From Terribacillus halophilus (GTDB lineage Bacteria; Bacillota; Bacilli; Bacillales; Amphibacillaceae), in contig NZ_LT727827.1 in assembly GCF_900162685.1 (NCBI RefSeq), positions 413,971 through 477,970 of the forward strand: a stretch of DNA of 64,000 nt, read 5' to 3'. The notes under the pieces were generated by a model. The model did no database searches. It was not told where the DNA came from and was given only the letters and a program-made list of their open reading frames with translations. Position numbers and translations under genes: made by a program. Shown here piece by piece: positions 10,095 to 17,830 of the stretch. Position 1 is the stretch's first letter. Each line of letters begins with the position of its first letter.

Positions 10095-10123
10095 ATCATA
10101 GCTGCATTATTTTGCATACACAA
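10095..10123 (-). promoter_or_regulatory. Putative sigA promoter of queCDE
   Basis: Minus-strand TTGTGT (10118-10123), 17-nt spacer, TATGAT (10095-10100). It starts transcription about 40 nt before the preQ1 aptamer. A small CCAGG/CCTGG hairpin (10052-10065) sits just ahead of the aptamer. Confidence 0.55.
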
Positions 10124-10146
10124 ATCACACTCGACGGGTACAACGG

Positions 10147-10188
10147 CAAAAAAAATCCAATCCTATGCTCCAAGGCATAAGATTGGAT
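10147..10188 (-). terminator. Terminator of ddl
   Basis: A 14-nt stem ATCCAATC..ATGC / GCAT..GATTGGAT (10155-10168, 10175-10188; one mismatch) with a 6-nt loop is followed on the minus strand by a run of T. It starts 9 nt after the ddl stop. Confidence 0.9.
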
Positions 10189-10197
10189 CTAATTTGA

Positions 10198-11304
10198 TCA
10201 AAGCTGCTCAAACGCTGCGTTACTTAACTCGCTGTCGCGTTTATGACGCTCAATAGCAAGCTGGATAAGGCGATCAATTAGGTCTGGGTAAGAGATTCCT
10301 GTGATATCCCAGAGTTTTGGATACATACTGATTTTTGTAAAGCCCGGCAGTGTGTTTACTTCGTTTACAACGAATTCGCCTTCTTCTGTCAGGAAGAAGT
10401 CAACACGTGCAAGTCCTTCGACATCCAGTGTTTGGAACACTTCGACAGCAAGTTTTCTTGCTTGTTCGGTAACATTCTCGGAAAGCGGAGCTGGTATTGC
10501 CAGTTCGGCGCCGGATTCATCGATGTATTTGGATTCATACGAATAGAATTCTGTTTGCGGAAGGATTTCACCTGGCAGAGAAGCCATTGGTTCTTCATTG
10601 CCTAATACTGCGACTTCAATCTCACGGCCAACAATCGCTTCCTCCACGAGTACTTTCGTGTCATAGCGGAAAGCTTCTTCCAAACCTTTATAAAACTCCG
10701 CTTCGTTTTTCGCTTTGCTCACGCCAACAGAAGAACCTTGATTGGCAGGTTTAATGAAGACTGTGCTGCCTAGTGTTTCGGCTACTTCTTCGTAGCGGAT
10801 AGATGCTAGCTGACGCTTCTTGAAGGTAAAGCCATTTGCAACGCGTATTCCTGCTTCTTTCAATAGACGCTTCGCAATATCTTTATCCATACAAACGGCC
10901 GAACTTAGGACATTTGGACCTACATATGGAAGGTTCGCTATCCGCAGCATCCCTTGCATGCTGCCGTCTTCACCGAGTGTGCCGTGCAGGATACTGAAAA
11001 TAACATCTACTTGATCTAGCACTGCACCTTGGCTCGGACTGACAAGCTGCTTCTCTTTTAACCCTGGGATAACAGCGATACCTTGATCGGAAGGCTTTAA
11101 TTCGATGTGCTTTGGATCTTGCGCGTTCAGCAAATAGTCTGCCTTATCATTCAGCTGCCATTTACCTTCTTTATCAATTCCAATTAAAACAACGTCATAT
11201 TTATCTTTATCGATTGCATCAGCAATATTTTTTGCGGATTGTAAGGATACTTCGTGTTCTGCGGATTTACCGCCAAAGACGATACCTACTTTTGTTTTCC
11301 CCAT
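10198..11304 (-). CDS. ddl: D-alanine--D-alanine ligase
   Basis: 368 residues from the ATG at 11304. It makes the D-Ala-D-Ala dipeptide for peptidoglycan. It is an ATP-grasp enzyme with GGKSAEHEVSLQSA at the N-terminus, HGTLGEDGS, the phosphate loop NQGSSVGVSK and C-terminal NEVNTLPGFT. The omega-loop reads SKYIDE; the Tyr is typical of D-Ala rather than D-lactate specificity. A start 9 nt upstream leaves no room for a ribosome site, whereas AAAGGA is 9 nt before 11304. The N-terminal third resembles enterobacterial DdlA more than I expect for a Bacillus Ddl (from memory). It ends at its own terminator and is divergent from the DUF4385 gene. Confidence 0.95.
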   Translation of the reverse strand: MGKTKVGIVFGGKSAEHEVSLQSAKNIADAIDKDKYDVVLIGIDKEGKWQLNDKADYLLNAQDPKHIELKPSDQGIAVIPGLKEKQLVSPSQGAVLDQVDVIFSILHGTLGEDGSMQGMLRIANLPYVGPNVLSSAVCMDKDIAKRLLKEAGIRVANGFTFKKRQLASIRYEEVAETLGSTVFIKPANQGSSVGVSKAKNEAEFYKGLEEAFRYDTKVLVEEAIVGREIEVAVLGNEEPMASLPGEILPQTEFYSYESKYIDESGAELAIPAPLSENVTEQARKLAVEVFQTLDVEGLARVDFFLTEEGEFVVNEVNTLPGFTKISMYPKLWDITGISYPDLIDRLIQLAIERHKRDSELSNAAFEQL

Positions 11305-11450
11305 CTGTATCATTCCTTTCTAACGTGAGACCATTGTTTTTATTTTATCACAAACGTGTAAAACTGCCTCTATGTCCAGTATAAAAATCGGTTTCATTGG
11401 CATCACTTTCGGTAACTATATACATTAACAACAGAGACAGGTGGAAGGAA

Positions 11451-11900
11451 ATGGGCTATTACGATCATTTTGATGAATCCATTAATTATCGCCAGCACCC
11501 TGAGAAATATCGCGTAGGACGCGGCGAGCAAGGTGTTCTGATGGTGGAACCTTACAAGAGTGAGCTCCTTCCCCATTGGCGCTTCAAGACACCGGAAATT
11601 GCAGAGGAATCGTGCCACAAGCTTTCCGAGATGTTTGAAGAATACCGAAAGCAAGATGATTTTGTCGGAATGGATATGGCACGTAAATATATCCAAATGG
11701 GCTATACGAGAGCCAGACGGTATGCCAATTATAAGAGCGGCATAAAATATAAGGATAAAGAAAAGAAAGAAATAAACGAGCGCCAAATTGATGAAGAGAA
11801 AGCTGCTTCCGCACAGATATTCAAACGTAAATGGGATGAAATTAGAGAAGATGAAGATTATCTTTCCCGAAAAAAGGCGCATCAGAAACAATACGGATAG
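11451..11900 (+). CDS. DUF4385 family protein
   Basis: 149 residues, soluble and highly charged. The track MGYYDHFDESINYRQHPEKY, then YRVGRGEQGVLMVEPYKSEL and LLPHWRFKTPEIAEES, with GMDMARKYIQMGYTRARRYAN near residue 85, is the DUF4385 pattern known from bacteria, eukaryotes and cyanophages. Function unknown. The start ATG at 11451 has GGAAGGA just before it; an upstream in-frame start at 11397 has no such site. It stands alone between divergent ddl and a co-directional DUF457 gene 58 nt away. Confidence 0.85.
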   Translation: MGYYDHFDESINYRQHPEKYRVGRGEQGVLMVEPYKSELLPHWRFKTPEIAEESCHKLSEMFEEYRKQDDFVGMDMARKYIQMGYTRARRYANYKSGIKYKDKEKKEINERQIDEEKAASAQIFKRKWDEIREDEDYLSRKKAHQKQYG

Positions 11901-11958
11901 CTATCATCTAAAGATTCTAGTATGCTTTTAAAGACTAACTTTTGGAGGCACAGCTAGA

Positions 11959-12585
11959 ATGAAAGGAATTACACATTTATTAATAGGTGCTGGCGCCGGT
12001 TTCGCCAGTGCTACTGCTTTGGATGCCGATGGCGCTGTCACCGTCACGATGACTTGTACGGCAGCAGTTGCCGCCCTGGTACCTGATTTAGACACAGGCG
12101 GACTTCTCTCAAACCGCATCACATTCTCACATAAAGCGATTCGCAATATTACTATCTTTATTGGATTATTGCTCATTTTATATAGTATGTGGAATCTTTA
12201 CGGCCAGGATCGCTATATCGGTTTAGCGATTGGGGCAGGAATTATGGTTCTTTCCCGCGTAATAAATAAGAAGTTCATGCTTCTGATTACCGGCATTGCC
12301 GTATGCTTAACCGGGCTGTACGCAGGGCATACTTGGATAGTGATGAGCGGCTGTTATATTGGCGTTGCATCCTTTCTTTCCCACCGGTCTTATACACATT
12401 CCTTAATCGGTCTGCTCTACTTCTACATAATGATGACATTTTTCGAACAAGAGACAGCCCTTTTCGGAACACAGCTTGCTGGCACAGCTGGTTATGCAAG
12501 CCATTTGCTGGCTGACAGCCGTATATTCCCGGTCAATAAGCGAGGAGTAAAATTACTCCTTCCTATAATAAAAAAAGAATTTTAA
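11959..12585 (+). CDS. DUF457/YdjM-type membrane metal-dependent hydrolase
   Basis: 208 residues with four to five hydrophobic segments. It carries the family signature: MKGITHLLIGAGAG at the N-terminus (His 6), ALVPDLDTGGLLSNRI (Asp pair) in the first third, HRSYTHSL and ASHLLADS in the last third. These His/Asp residues suggest a membrane-embedded metal site. B. subtilis YvsG is the relative I would name. GGAGG precedes the ATG. Its substrate is unknown. The next gene starts 13 nt downstream with AAAGGAG, so the two probably share a transcript. Confidence 0.8.
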   Translation: MKGITHLLIGAGAGFASATALDADGAVTVTMTCTAAVAALVPDLDTGGLLSNRITFSHKAIRNITIFIGLLLILYSMWNLYGQDRYIGLAIGAGIMVLSRVINKKFMLLITGIAVCLTGLYAGHTWIVMSGCYIGVASFLSHRSYTHSLIGLLYFYIMMTFFEQETALFGTQLAGTAGYASHLLADSRIFPVNKRGVKLLLPIIKKEF

Positions 12586-12598
12586 AGGAGACGATTGC

Positions 12599-13729
12599 AT
12601 GAACCCATTGCACACAGCAGAATTGGCAGAAAAAGTGAAAGCGAAGGAAACCGTCCATCTGCTGGATATTAGACAGGAAGCGGATGTCCAGGATTGGGCA
12701 GTCGATGCTGAGAATGTTATCCGCTACGATATTCCTTTCGCTGAGATTAAGGCAAATCCGACGAAAGCGCGGGACCAATTGCCCGAAAATGATCCTGTTT
12801 ATGTCATGTGCTATAAAGGCAAGTCAGCGCAAACAGCCGTCTCCCTTTTAGAGGCAGAAGGAATGGAGAAGGTGGTGCATGTCGTTGGCGGTATGCAAGC
12901 CTGGGGAGAAACAATTAGTCCGCGAAAAATTGGCGACCTTACTTATGGGGGAGCTATATATCAGTTTATGCGCATCGGTAAAGGCTGTCTGTCCTACATG
13001 ATTATCTCAAACGGCGAAGCAGCTGTTGTTGACCCAGCAAGGTTCACAGATGTTTATACTTCTCTTGCGAACGAACATGGCTGGCAAATCAAACATGTAT
13101 TAGATACCCACCTGCATGCGGATCACCTGTCTGGCGGCAGGAAATTAGCAGAGGAAACAGGCGCAGCTTATTGGTTCCCTGCTGATGATGGCAAAGACGC
13201 AACGTTTTCGTTCTCCCCGCTTAAAGACGGTATAAGAATTCCGTTTGGTCAGCAAGAGGAAGGCATGCGTTGTGTTGCCTCACCTGGTCACACGGAAGGA
13301 AGCGTTAGTTTTGTTGTGGATGATACGTACTTGCTGTCTGGTGATATTCTGTTTACGGAATCTATCGGTCGCCCCGACTTAGCAGGCCAAGCAGAACAGT
13401 GGGTGCAAGATCTTCACGCTACTCTATACGAAAAGTATCCATTGTTATCGCTGGATTTAATTGTCCTGCCTTCGCATTTTTCCGAGCTGGCGGAAATTGG
13501 CCCTGATGCTACTGTCCAAGCAAGAATGGAAGACCTTTACCGGAAAAATCCACGGCTTCAACTGCAGGATGCGAGTGAATTCACCGCTTCTGTTCTCGGC
13601 AGTATTCCTGCTCAGCAGCCGAATAGCTATCAGTTGATCAGAGAATCCAATCAAGGAAAAGAAACGATTACGGCCTCTGAAGAAGCAGATGTGGAATCTG
13701 GACCGAATCGTTGTGCAGTTAACAGCTAA
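12599..13729 (+). CDS. Rhodanese/metallo-beta-lactamase fold sulfur-metabolism protein
   Basis: 376 residues in two domains. Residues 1-105 are a rhodanese with the active-site loop MCYKGKSA (Cys near 66). Residues about 115-350 are a metallo-beta-lactamase-fold hydrolase with THLHADHLSGG, GHTEGSVS, SGDILF (bridging Asp) and the late His in LPSHFSEL. This pattern fits the persulfide dioxygenase-like (ETHE1/BlaI-type) branch, in which the rhodanese shuttles sulfane sulfur and the MBL domain oxidises glutathione- or bacillithiol-persulfide. Other persulfide-metabolising proteins carry the rhodanese C-terminally; here it is N-terminal. Substrate not proven. Confidence 0.85.
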   Translation: MNPLHTAELAEKVKAKETVHLLDIRQEADVQDWAVDAENVIRYDIPFAEIKANPTKARDQLPENDPVYVMCYKGKSAQTAVSLLEAEGMEKVVHVVGGMQAWGETISPRKIGDLTYGGAIYQFMRIGKGCLSYMIISNGEAAVVDPARFTDVYTSLANEHGWQIKHVLDTHLHADHLSGGRKLAEETGAAYWFPADDGKDATFSFSPLKDGIRIPFGQQEEGMRCVASPGHTEGSVSFVVDDTYLLSGDILFTESIGRPDLAGQAEQWVQDLHATLYEKYPLLSLDLIVLPSHFSELAEIGPDATVQARMEDLYRKNPRLQLQDASEFTASVLGSIPAQQPNSYQLIRESNQGKETITASEEADVESGPNRCAVNS

Positions 13730-13740
13730 TATATGACAGA

Positions 13741-14067
13741 AGAGGCCGGGACATAACTTGTTTAAGCTTTATAAAAATCCAAACAATTCTGTAATTAACT
13801 GCAGAATTGTTTGGATTTTTTGCATGGGAAACGGAGATGAGAGCATCGCTTCGGAAATACACTCCGCTGATTTTTGCTATGGGAAACCTTCACTAATGTA
13901 GGCAGAATATGTAGACTCCTCGAAAAAGATAGCGATTTTCTTGTTGGTGTCTACTTCAAAAGCCATTCTTGTCCGACGATAACAGCTAATGTTGGAGAGG
14001 CAGCAGCCGTCAGAGACTGCATTAAAAAGTATGGATCTAGTCATCGTTCGCTTTTAGGATGAATTAA
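13741..14067 (+). repeat. Dispersed structured intergenic element, copy 1
   Basis: About 327 bp that starts 12 nt after the MBL stop. The order is: AGAGGCCGGGACATAACTTG; a 19-bp perfect hairpin (13773-13791 with 13802-13820) followed by T's; a shared block TGGGAAACGGAGATGAGAGC with ATCGCTTCGGAAATACACTC (to about 13868); a divergent interior; and a conserved end, GATCTAGTCATCGTTCGC then TTTTAGGATGAATTAA. Copy 2 lies at 26690-26917 in inverted orientation. It codes for no convincing protein; a 62-codon reading frame inside it has no ribosome site and interrupts the conserved blocks. Confidence 0.85.
13773..13826 (+). terminator. Hairpin terminator inside repeat copy 1
   Basis: The stem AAAAATCCAAACAATTCTG pairs perfectly with 13802-13820, and the right arm runs into TTTTTT. 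It is the only terminator after the rhodanese/MBL gene, so the repeat serves as its 3' end. Confidence 0.85.
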
Positions 14068-14070
14068 TCT

Positions 14071-15249
14071 TTATACTTTTGTAAAAATGCCAAGCTTTTC
14101 AATCCGCTTCGCAGCTTCCAATAACCGCTCTTCTGAATCAAGCAGACCCGCACGTACATAGCCTTCCCCGTACGCACCAAATCCGTTTCCAGGTGCAACG
14201 GCCACATGCGCTTCTTCCAGCAAAAGATCAGCAAATGCTTCCGAAGTATACCCCTTTGGAACCGGCAACCACACAAAGAATGTTCCTTTTGGTTCTGGCA
14301 CCTCCCAGCCAATCGCACGAAGATGGCCAAGGAAAGCATCCTTTCTCGATTCATATGTATGAAGAAGCTCCTCTACACAAGTCTGATCCGATGTCAGTGC
14401 ATAAGCAGCCGCCTCCTGCATGGCACCAAACAGACTCACATAGACGTGATCTTGAATCAGATTAATACTTTCGATGACAGATGCATTGCCTACCGCAAAG
14501 GCGATACGCCAGCCTGCCATGTTATATGTTTTAGACAACGTGTACATTTCAATGCCGACTTCCTTGCTGCCTTCAGATTGCAAAAAGCTTTGCGGCTTCT
14601 TCCCATCAAATCCAAGCGCGCCGTATGCAAAGTCATGCAGCACACATATTTGATGTTTCTTTGCCAGCTCTACTGTTTTATCAAAGAATGCCTGATCTGC
14701 AGTTGCTGCAGTTGGGTTGTTCGGATAGTTAAGAAACAAAAGCTTTGCCTCCTCCAAATCCTCATCAGCAATTGCAGTATAATCTGGCAGGAAATCATGC
14801 GCAGCGGTTAAAGGCATTAGCGATGTGCGCGCTTGTGCCAACTCAATGCCAGACATATAATCCGGATATCCCGGATCTGGAAGCAGCGCCAAATCTCCTG
14901 GATTCAGCAAGCATTGGCTAATTTCCACTAAACCCGTCTTCGACCCGAACATAATTGCTACCTCAGTCTCTGGATCCAATTCCACATTATACTCTCGCGC
15001 ATAAAAATCACAGACAGCTTGTTTAAGAAAATCAAAGCCTCGGAATGGCGAATATTTATGATAAGCCGGATTATCAGAAGCTTCTTTTAGCTTGTCCACA
15101 ATATGCTGTGGTGTCGGCAAATCAGGATTCCCCTGTCCCAGTTTAATGATATCGTGCCCTTCCTGCTCCAGCAGACTTACTTTATGCACCAAGCCGGCAA
15201 AAAATTGTTCTGGCAGTCGTTTTAATGCATCCGAAATTGGAAAATCCAT
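14071..15249 (-). CDS. mtnE: PLP-dependent aminotransferase of methionine salvage
   Basis: 392 residues, class I aminotransferase. PLP lysine in YTLSKTYNMAGWRIAF, LNYPNNPT, and YGEGYVRAGLL with the substrate-carboxylate Arg. The sequence tracks Bacillus MtnE (YkrV) closely, including LGQGNPDLPTPQHIV and VHDFAYGALGFDG-type stretches, so the likely reaction is transamination of 2-keto-4-methylthiobutyrate to methionine using glutamine. A GTG start 9 nt upstream would touch AGGAGC; the ATG at 15249 has proper spacing. It is divergent from the SAM-riboswitch operon that carries mtnU, which disposes of the glutamine-derived 2-ketoglutaramate. Confidence 0.88.
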   Translation of the reverse strand: MDFPISDALKRLPEQFFAGLVHKVSLLEQEGHDIIKLGQGNPDLPTPQHIVDKLKEASDNPAYHKYSPFRGFDFLKQAVCDFYAREYNVELDPETEVAIMFGSKTGLVEISQCLLNPGDLALLPDPGYPDYMSGIELAQARTSLMPLTAAHDFLPDYTAIADEDLEEAKLLFLNYPNNPTAATADQAFFDKTVELAKKHQICVLHDFAYGALGFDGKKPQSFLQSEGSKEVGIEMYTLSKTYNMAGWRIAFAVGNASVIESINLIQDHVYVSLFGAMQEAAAYALTSDQTCVEELLHTYESRKDAFLGHLRAIGWEVPEPKGTFFVWLPVPKGYTSEAFADLLLEEAHVAVAPGNGFGAYGEGYVRAGLLDSEERLLEAAKRIEKLGIFTKV

Positions 15250-15298
15250 GTTACTCACGCTCCTGTTGTTACGCCTCTATTTCTGACTATTACCAATC

Positions 15299-15328
15299 TT
15301 GACAGTGTTGTGAATAGAGTGCGATAAT
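15299..15328 (+). promoter_or_regulatory. sigA promoter of the SAM-riboswitch operon
   Basis: TTGACA (15299-15304), 18-nt spacer, GATAAT (15323-15328). The -35 is perfect. Transcription would begin about 20 nt before the SAM aptamer. Confidence 0.75.
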
Positions 15329-15353
15329 GAACAAATCATACAGCAATCACACA

Positions 15354-15511
15354 CTCTTATCAAGAGAAGGCGGAGGGACTGGCCCGATGAAGCCCGGCAA
15401 CCGGTGCAGCAATGCACACGGTGCTAATTCCAACAGCAGCAAGCTGAGGGATAAGGGGAAGAAATGACACGACCTTTCCCTCTTCCATGTCCGCTTGGAA
15501 GAGTTTTTTTT
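15354..15511 (+). ncRNA. SAM-I (S-box) riboswitch with terminator
   Basis: The aptamer runs from CTCTTATCAAGAGAAGG at 15354 to GAGGGATAAG near 15455. It shows the conserved core: GGCGGAGGGACTGGCCC, GATGAAGCCCGGCAACC, a variable P3 hairpin, GGTGCTAATTCC and AGCAAGCTGAGGGATAAG. The terminator stem CTCTTCCA / TGGAAGAG (15480-15487, 15496-15503) with eight T's follows. SAM binding should terminate, so the two downstream genes are induced when methionine/SAM is scarce. Confidence 0.95.
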
Positions 15512-15537
15512 GTGTTAAAAATGACCGAGGTGATAAC

Positions 15538-16632
15538 ATGACAATTCAAATTAAAGGCGCGCCGAACTATTACGCCTGTGAAGAAAATATATTAGAAAGT
15601 CTGCCCGCAAAACTAGCTGAAATGGCTTGGACAAAAGGACTGCTTATCCATGGAGATGCATCGTGGAAATCCGCAGCTCCGTTTCTTGATCCAATCGATT
15701 TGCCAGTTGCACGGATTGCCTATAGTGGGCAGTGTACACATGCAGAAGCTGCGCGGCTAGCAGGCGCAGCACATGAGCAAGAAGCTCAATTCATTATTGG
15801 TGTTGGCGGCGGAAAAGTTTTGGATACTGCAAAAGCTGCGGCTAATGATGCTAACCTGCCAGTTATCTTAATTCCAACAATCGTCTCCAACTGTTCGCCA
15901 TGGGCTTCTCTTAGTGTTTTCTATGATGAAGCAGGAAACTTTGTTGAATATACAATCTTCCCCCGCAGTACATTTATGCTGCTTGTTGAACCAAAGCTGC
16001 TGCTTACAACGCCTGCTCCCTATCTGATTGCGGGAATTGGCGACACATTAGCGAAGTGGTATGAAGCAGACGCACTTACCGAAAAAATGACTAATCAGCC
16101 GCTTGCTGTCCAAATTTCCCGCAGTGCGGCTAAATTATGCCGCGATATTTTAATTGCAGAAGGGGATGCTGCGATTTGCTCGCTGCAAAATCATCGTGCA
16201 GACAGCGCCTTTTTACGTGTTGCAGAAACCGTTATTATGGCCGGCGGTATGGTAGGTGGTTTTGGTGATGAATACGGACGTATTGCCGGTGCTCATTCTA
16301 TTCATAACGGCTTGACACGAGTAGCCGAAACACACGAACAGCTGCACGGCAATAAAGTCGCTTACGGTATTCTTGTCCAGCTGGCTTTGGAAGAGAAATT
16401 TGATGAGATTTTAGTGCTGCTTCCTACGTACCGCAGACTCGGATTACCTACTGTCTTAAAAGAGCTCGGTATTAAAGATAATGTAGAAACTGCTATGAAA
16501 ACTGCTGCTGACGGCGCAGTTGCTCAAGGGGAATCCATTCACTTTATGCACGTCTCCACCTCTGAACAAGTTGTAGAAGCAATGCAGCGCTTGGAGTCTT
16601 TCATAGCAGCAAATCAAGGAGTGACACAATGA
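15538..16632 (+). CDS. Iron-containing alcohol dehydrogenase family oxidoreductase under SAM riboswitch
   Basis: 364 residues, glycerol-dehydrogenase-like branch of the Fe-ADH family. The NAD-binding loop is GVGGGKVLDTAKAAA. Metal ligands are seen as GIGDTLAKW (Asp), AGAHSIHNGL (His) and EQLHGNKVAYG (His). The ATG at 15538 has GAGGTGAT; an upstream start at 15487 would begin inside the riboswitch terminator and is rejected. It overlaps mtnU by 4 nt. The position under an S-box points to methionine or methylthio-compound metabolism. The physiological substrate is unknown; reduction of a methylthio-aldehyde is a guess. Confidence 0.85.
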   Translation: MTIQIKGAPNYYACEENILESLPAKLAEMAWTKGLLIHGDASWKSAAPFLDPIDLPVARIAYSGQCTHAEAARLAGAAHEQEAQFIIGVGGGKVLDTAKAAANDANLPVILIPTIVSNCSPWASLSVFYDEAGNFVEYTIFPRSTFMLLVEPKLLLTTPAPYLIAGIGDTLAKWYEADALTEKMTNQPLAVQISRSAAKLCRDILIAEGDAAICSLQNHRADSAFLRVAETVIMAGGMVGGFGDEYGRIAGAHSIHNGLTRVAETHEQLHGNKVAYGILVQLALEEKFDEILVLLPTYRRLGLPTVLKELGIKDNVETAMKTAADGAVAQGESIHFMHVSTSEQVVEAMQRLESFIAANQGVTQ

Positions 16633-17414
16633 AGCTAGCGCTTATTCAGCACAATGTGATTTTTGGCGATCCCGATACAAATTATGAGCAAGTAGAAGCG
16701 TTGATTAAAGAGGCACAGGAAAATGCTGACGTGATTGTGCTCCCTGAGCTTTGGACAACGGGATATGATCTGACAAGACTTGATGAAATTAGTGATACGC
16801 AAGGCGAAACAACGAAGCACTTTATCCGTAATTTGGCGAAGAAATATCAAGTAAACATCGTTGCTGGCAGCATTGCGAAACGAACAGAATCCGGCGTGTT
16901 TAATACCATGCTTGTTTACGGGGCAACAGGCGAACTGCTGCATGAATATGATAAGGCACATCTATTTCGTTTAATGGATGAGGAAAAGTTCTTGAATCAA
17001 GGGGACAAAACGGCATCGTTCTCTTTAGGAGCGGTACAAGCTGCCGGCGTCATTTGTTATGATATTCGCTTCCCTGAATTCATCCGCACACATATGATTA
17101 ACGGACAGCAAGTTCTGTTTGTCGTCGCAGAATGGCCAAAGCCGCGGCTGGATCATTGGCGCGCCCTTCTGTTAAGCCGCGCTATTGAAAACCAATGTTA
17201 TGTTGTTGCTTGCAATCGTGCCGGCAGTGACCCTGCTAATCTGTTTGCCGGTCATAGTATCATCATTGGTCCTTGGGGAGAAATAATCGCAGAAGCTGGC
17301 GAGGAAGCGACAATCCTATTTGGGGAAGCCAACTTAGACCAAGTAGATGAAGTACGCAGTCAAATTCCCGTATTCCAAGATAGACGGCCAACGATTTACG
17401 ACGTGCAAAAATAA
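16629..17414 (+). CDS. mtnU: Carbon-nitrogen hydrolase, probable 2-oxoglutaramate amidase
   Basis: 261 residues of the nitrilase superfamily. The catalytic triad is visible: Glu in VLPELWTTGYD, Lys in YDKAHLFRLMDEEKF, Cys in GVICYDIRFPE. The length and the residues around the Cys match omega-amidases such as Bacillus MtnU (YkrU). It would hydrolyse 2-oxoglutaramate left by the glutamine transaminase MtnE, which is encoded divergently on the other side of the riboswitch. Start coupled to the dehydrogenase stop (ATGA). Confidence 0.87.
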   Translation: MKLALIQHNVIFGDPDTNYEQVEALIKEAQENADVIVLPELWTTGYDLTRLDEISDTQGETTKHFIRNLAKKYQVNIVAGSIAKRTESGVFNTMLVYGATGELLHEYDKAHLFRLMDEEKFLNQGDKTASFSLGAVQAAGVICYDIRFPEFIRTHMINGQQVLFVVAEWPKPRLDHWRALLLSRAIENQCYVVACNRAGSDPANLFAGHSIIIGPWGEIIAEAGEEATILFGEANLDQVDEVRSQIPVFQDRRPTIYDVQK

Positions 17415-17505
17415 TATGACAAACTTATGACATGTTCTCCCTAAGAGTGGTAAAGATGGGCAAGCTTGCTTATACTATTAACAAATAGTTTCTGGGAGGG
17501 CTTTC

Positions 17506-17799
17506 ATGGAAGCGACTTTAAAATGGTTCCGTACAATTGGATTTTTAGAAGGAACGTCTTTGCTTCTGCTGCTAATCGTAGCAATGCCGTTGAAATACAT
17601 GATGGACATACCAATCTTCGTAACGTATATCGGCGCCATCCACGGCGGATTATTTGTCTTGTACGTGGCCTGGACTGGCTACACAACATTGAAAGTCGGC
17701 TGGGGATTGAAATGGGCCTTCTTCGCCCTTGTTGCATCGGTTATTCCATTTGGTTATTATATTTTCGATATGCGACTGCAGAAAACAGAGTTTGCATAA
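17506..17799 (+). CDS. DUF3817 (YdzA-like) membrane protein
   Basis: 97 residues. Three hydrophobic segments (about 8-30, 36-58, 65-85) fill most of the protein: LEGTSLLLLLIVAMPLKY opens the family pattern, and VTYIGAIHGGLFVLYV with a conserved His follows. Function unknown. GGGAGG sits 7-8 nt before the ATG. It ends in a bidirectional terminator shared with the convergent DUF456 gene. Confidence 0.8.
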   Translation: MEATLKWFRTIGFLEGTSLLLLLIVAMPLKYMMDIPIFVTYIGAIHGGLFVLYVAWTGYTTLKVGWGLKWAFFALVASVIPFGYYIFDMRLQKTEFA

Positions 17800-17830
17800 A
17801 AAAAGCGAGCAGGAATGCTCGCTTTTTTCA
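17798..17830. terminator. Bidirectional terminator
   Basis: AAAAGCGAGC (17801-17810) pairs with GCTCGCTTTT (17817-17826), flanked by A-run and T-run, so it works for both convergent genes. Confidence 0.9.

Noticed and set aside
13874-14062. 62-codon frame inside repeat copy 1
   Set aside because: No ribosome site, composition unlike the neighbours, and it crosses blocks conserved at DNA level with copy 2.
15487-15537. N-terminal extension of the SAM-riboswitch dehydrogenase
   Set aside because: The start lies inside the terminator stem and lacks a ribosome site; ATG at 15538 has GAGGTGAT.
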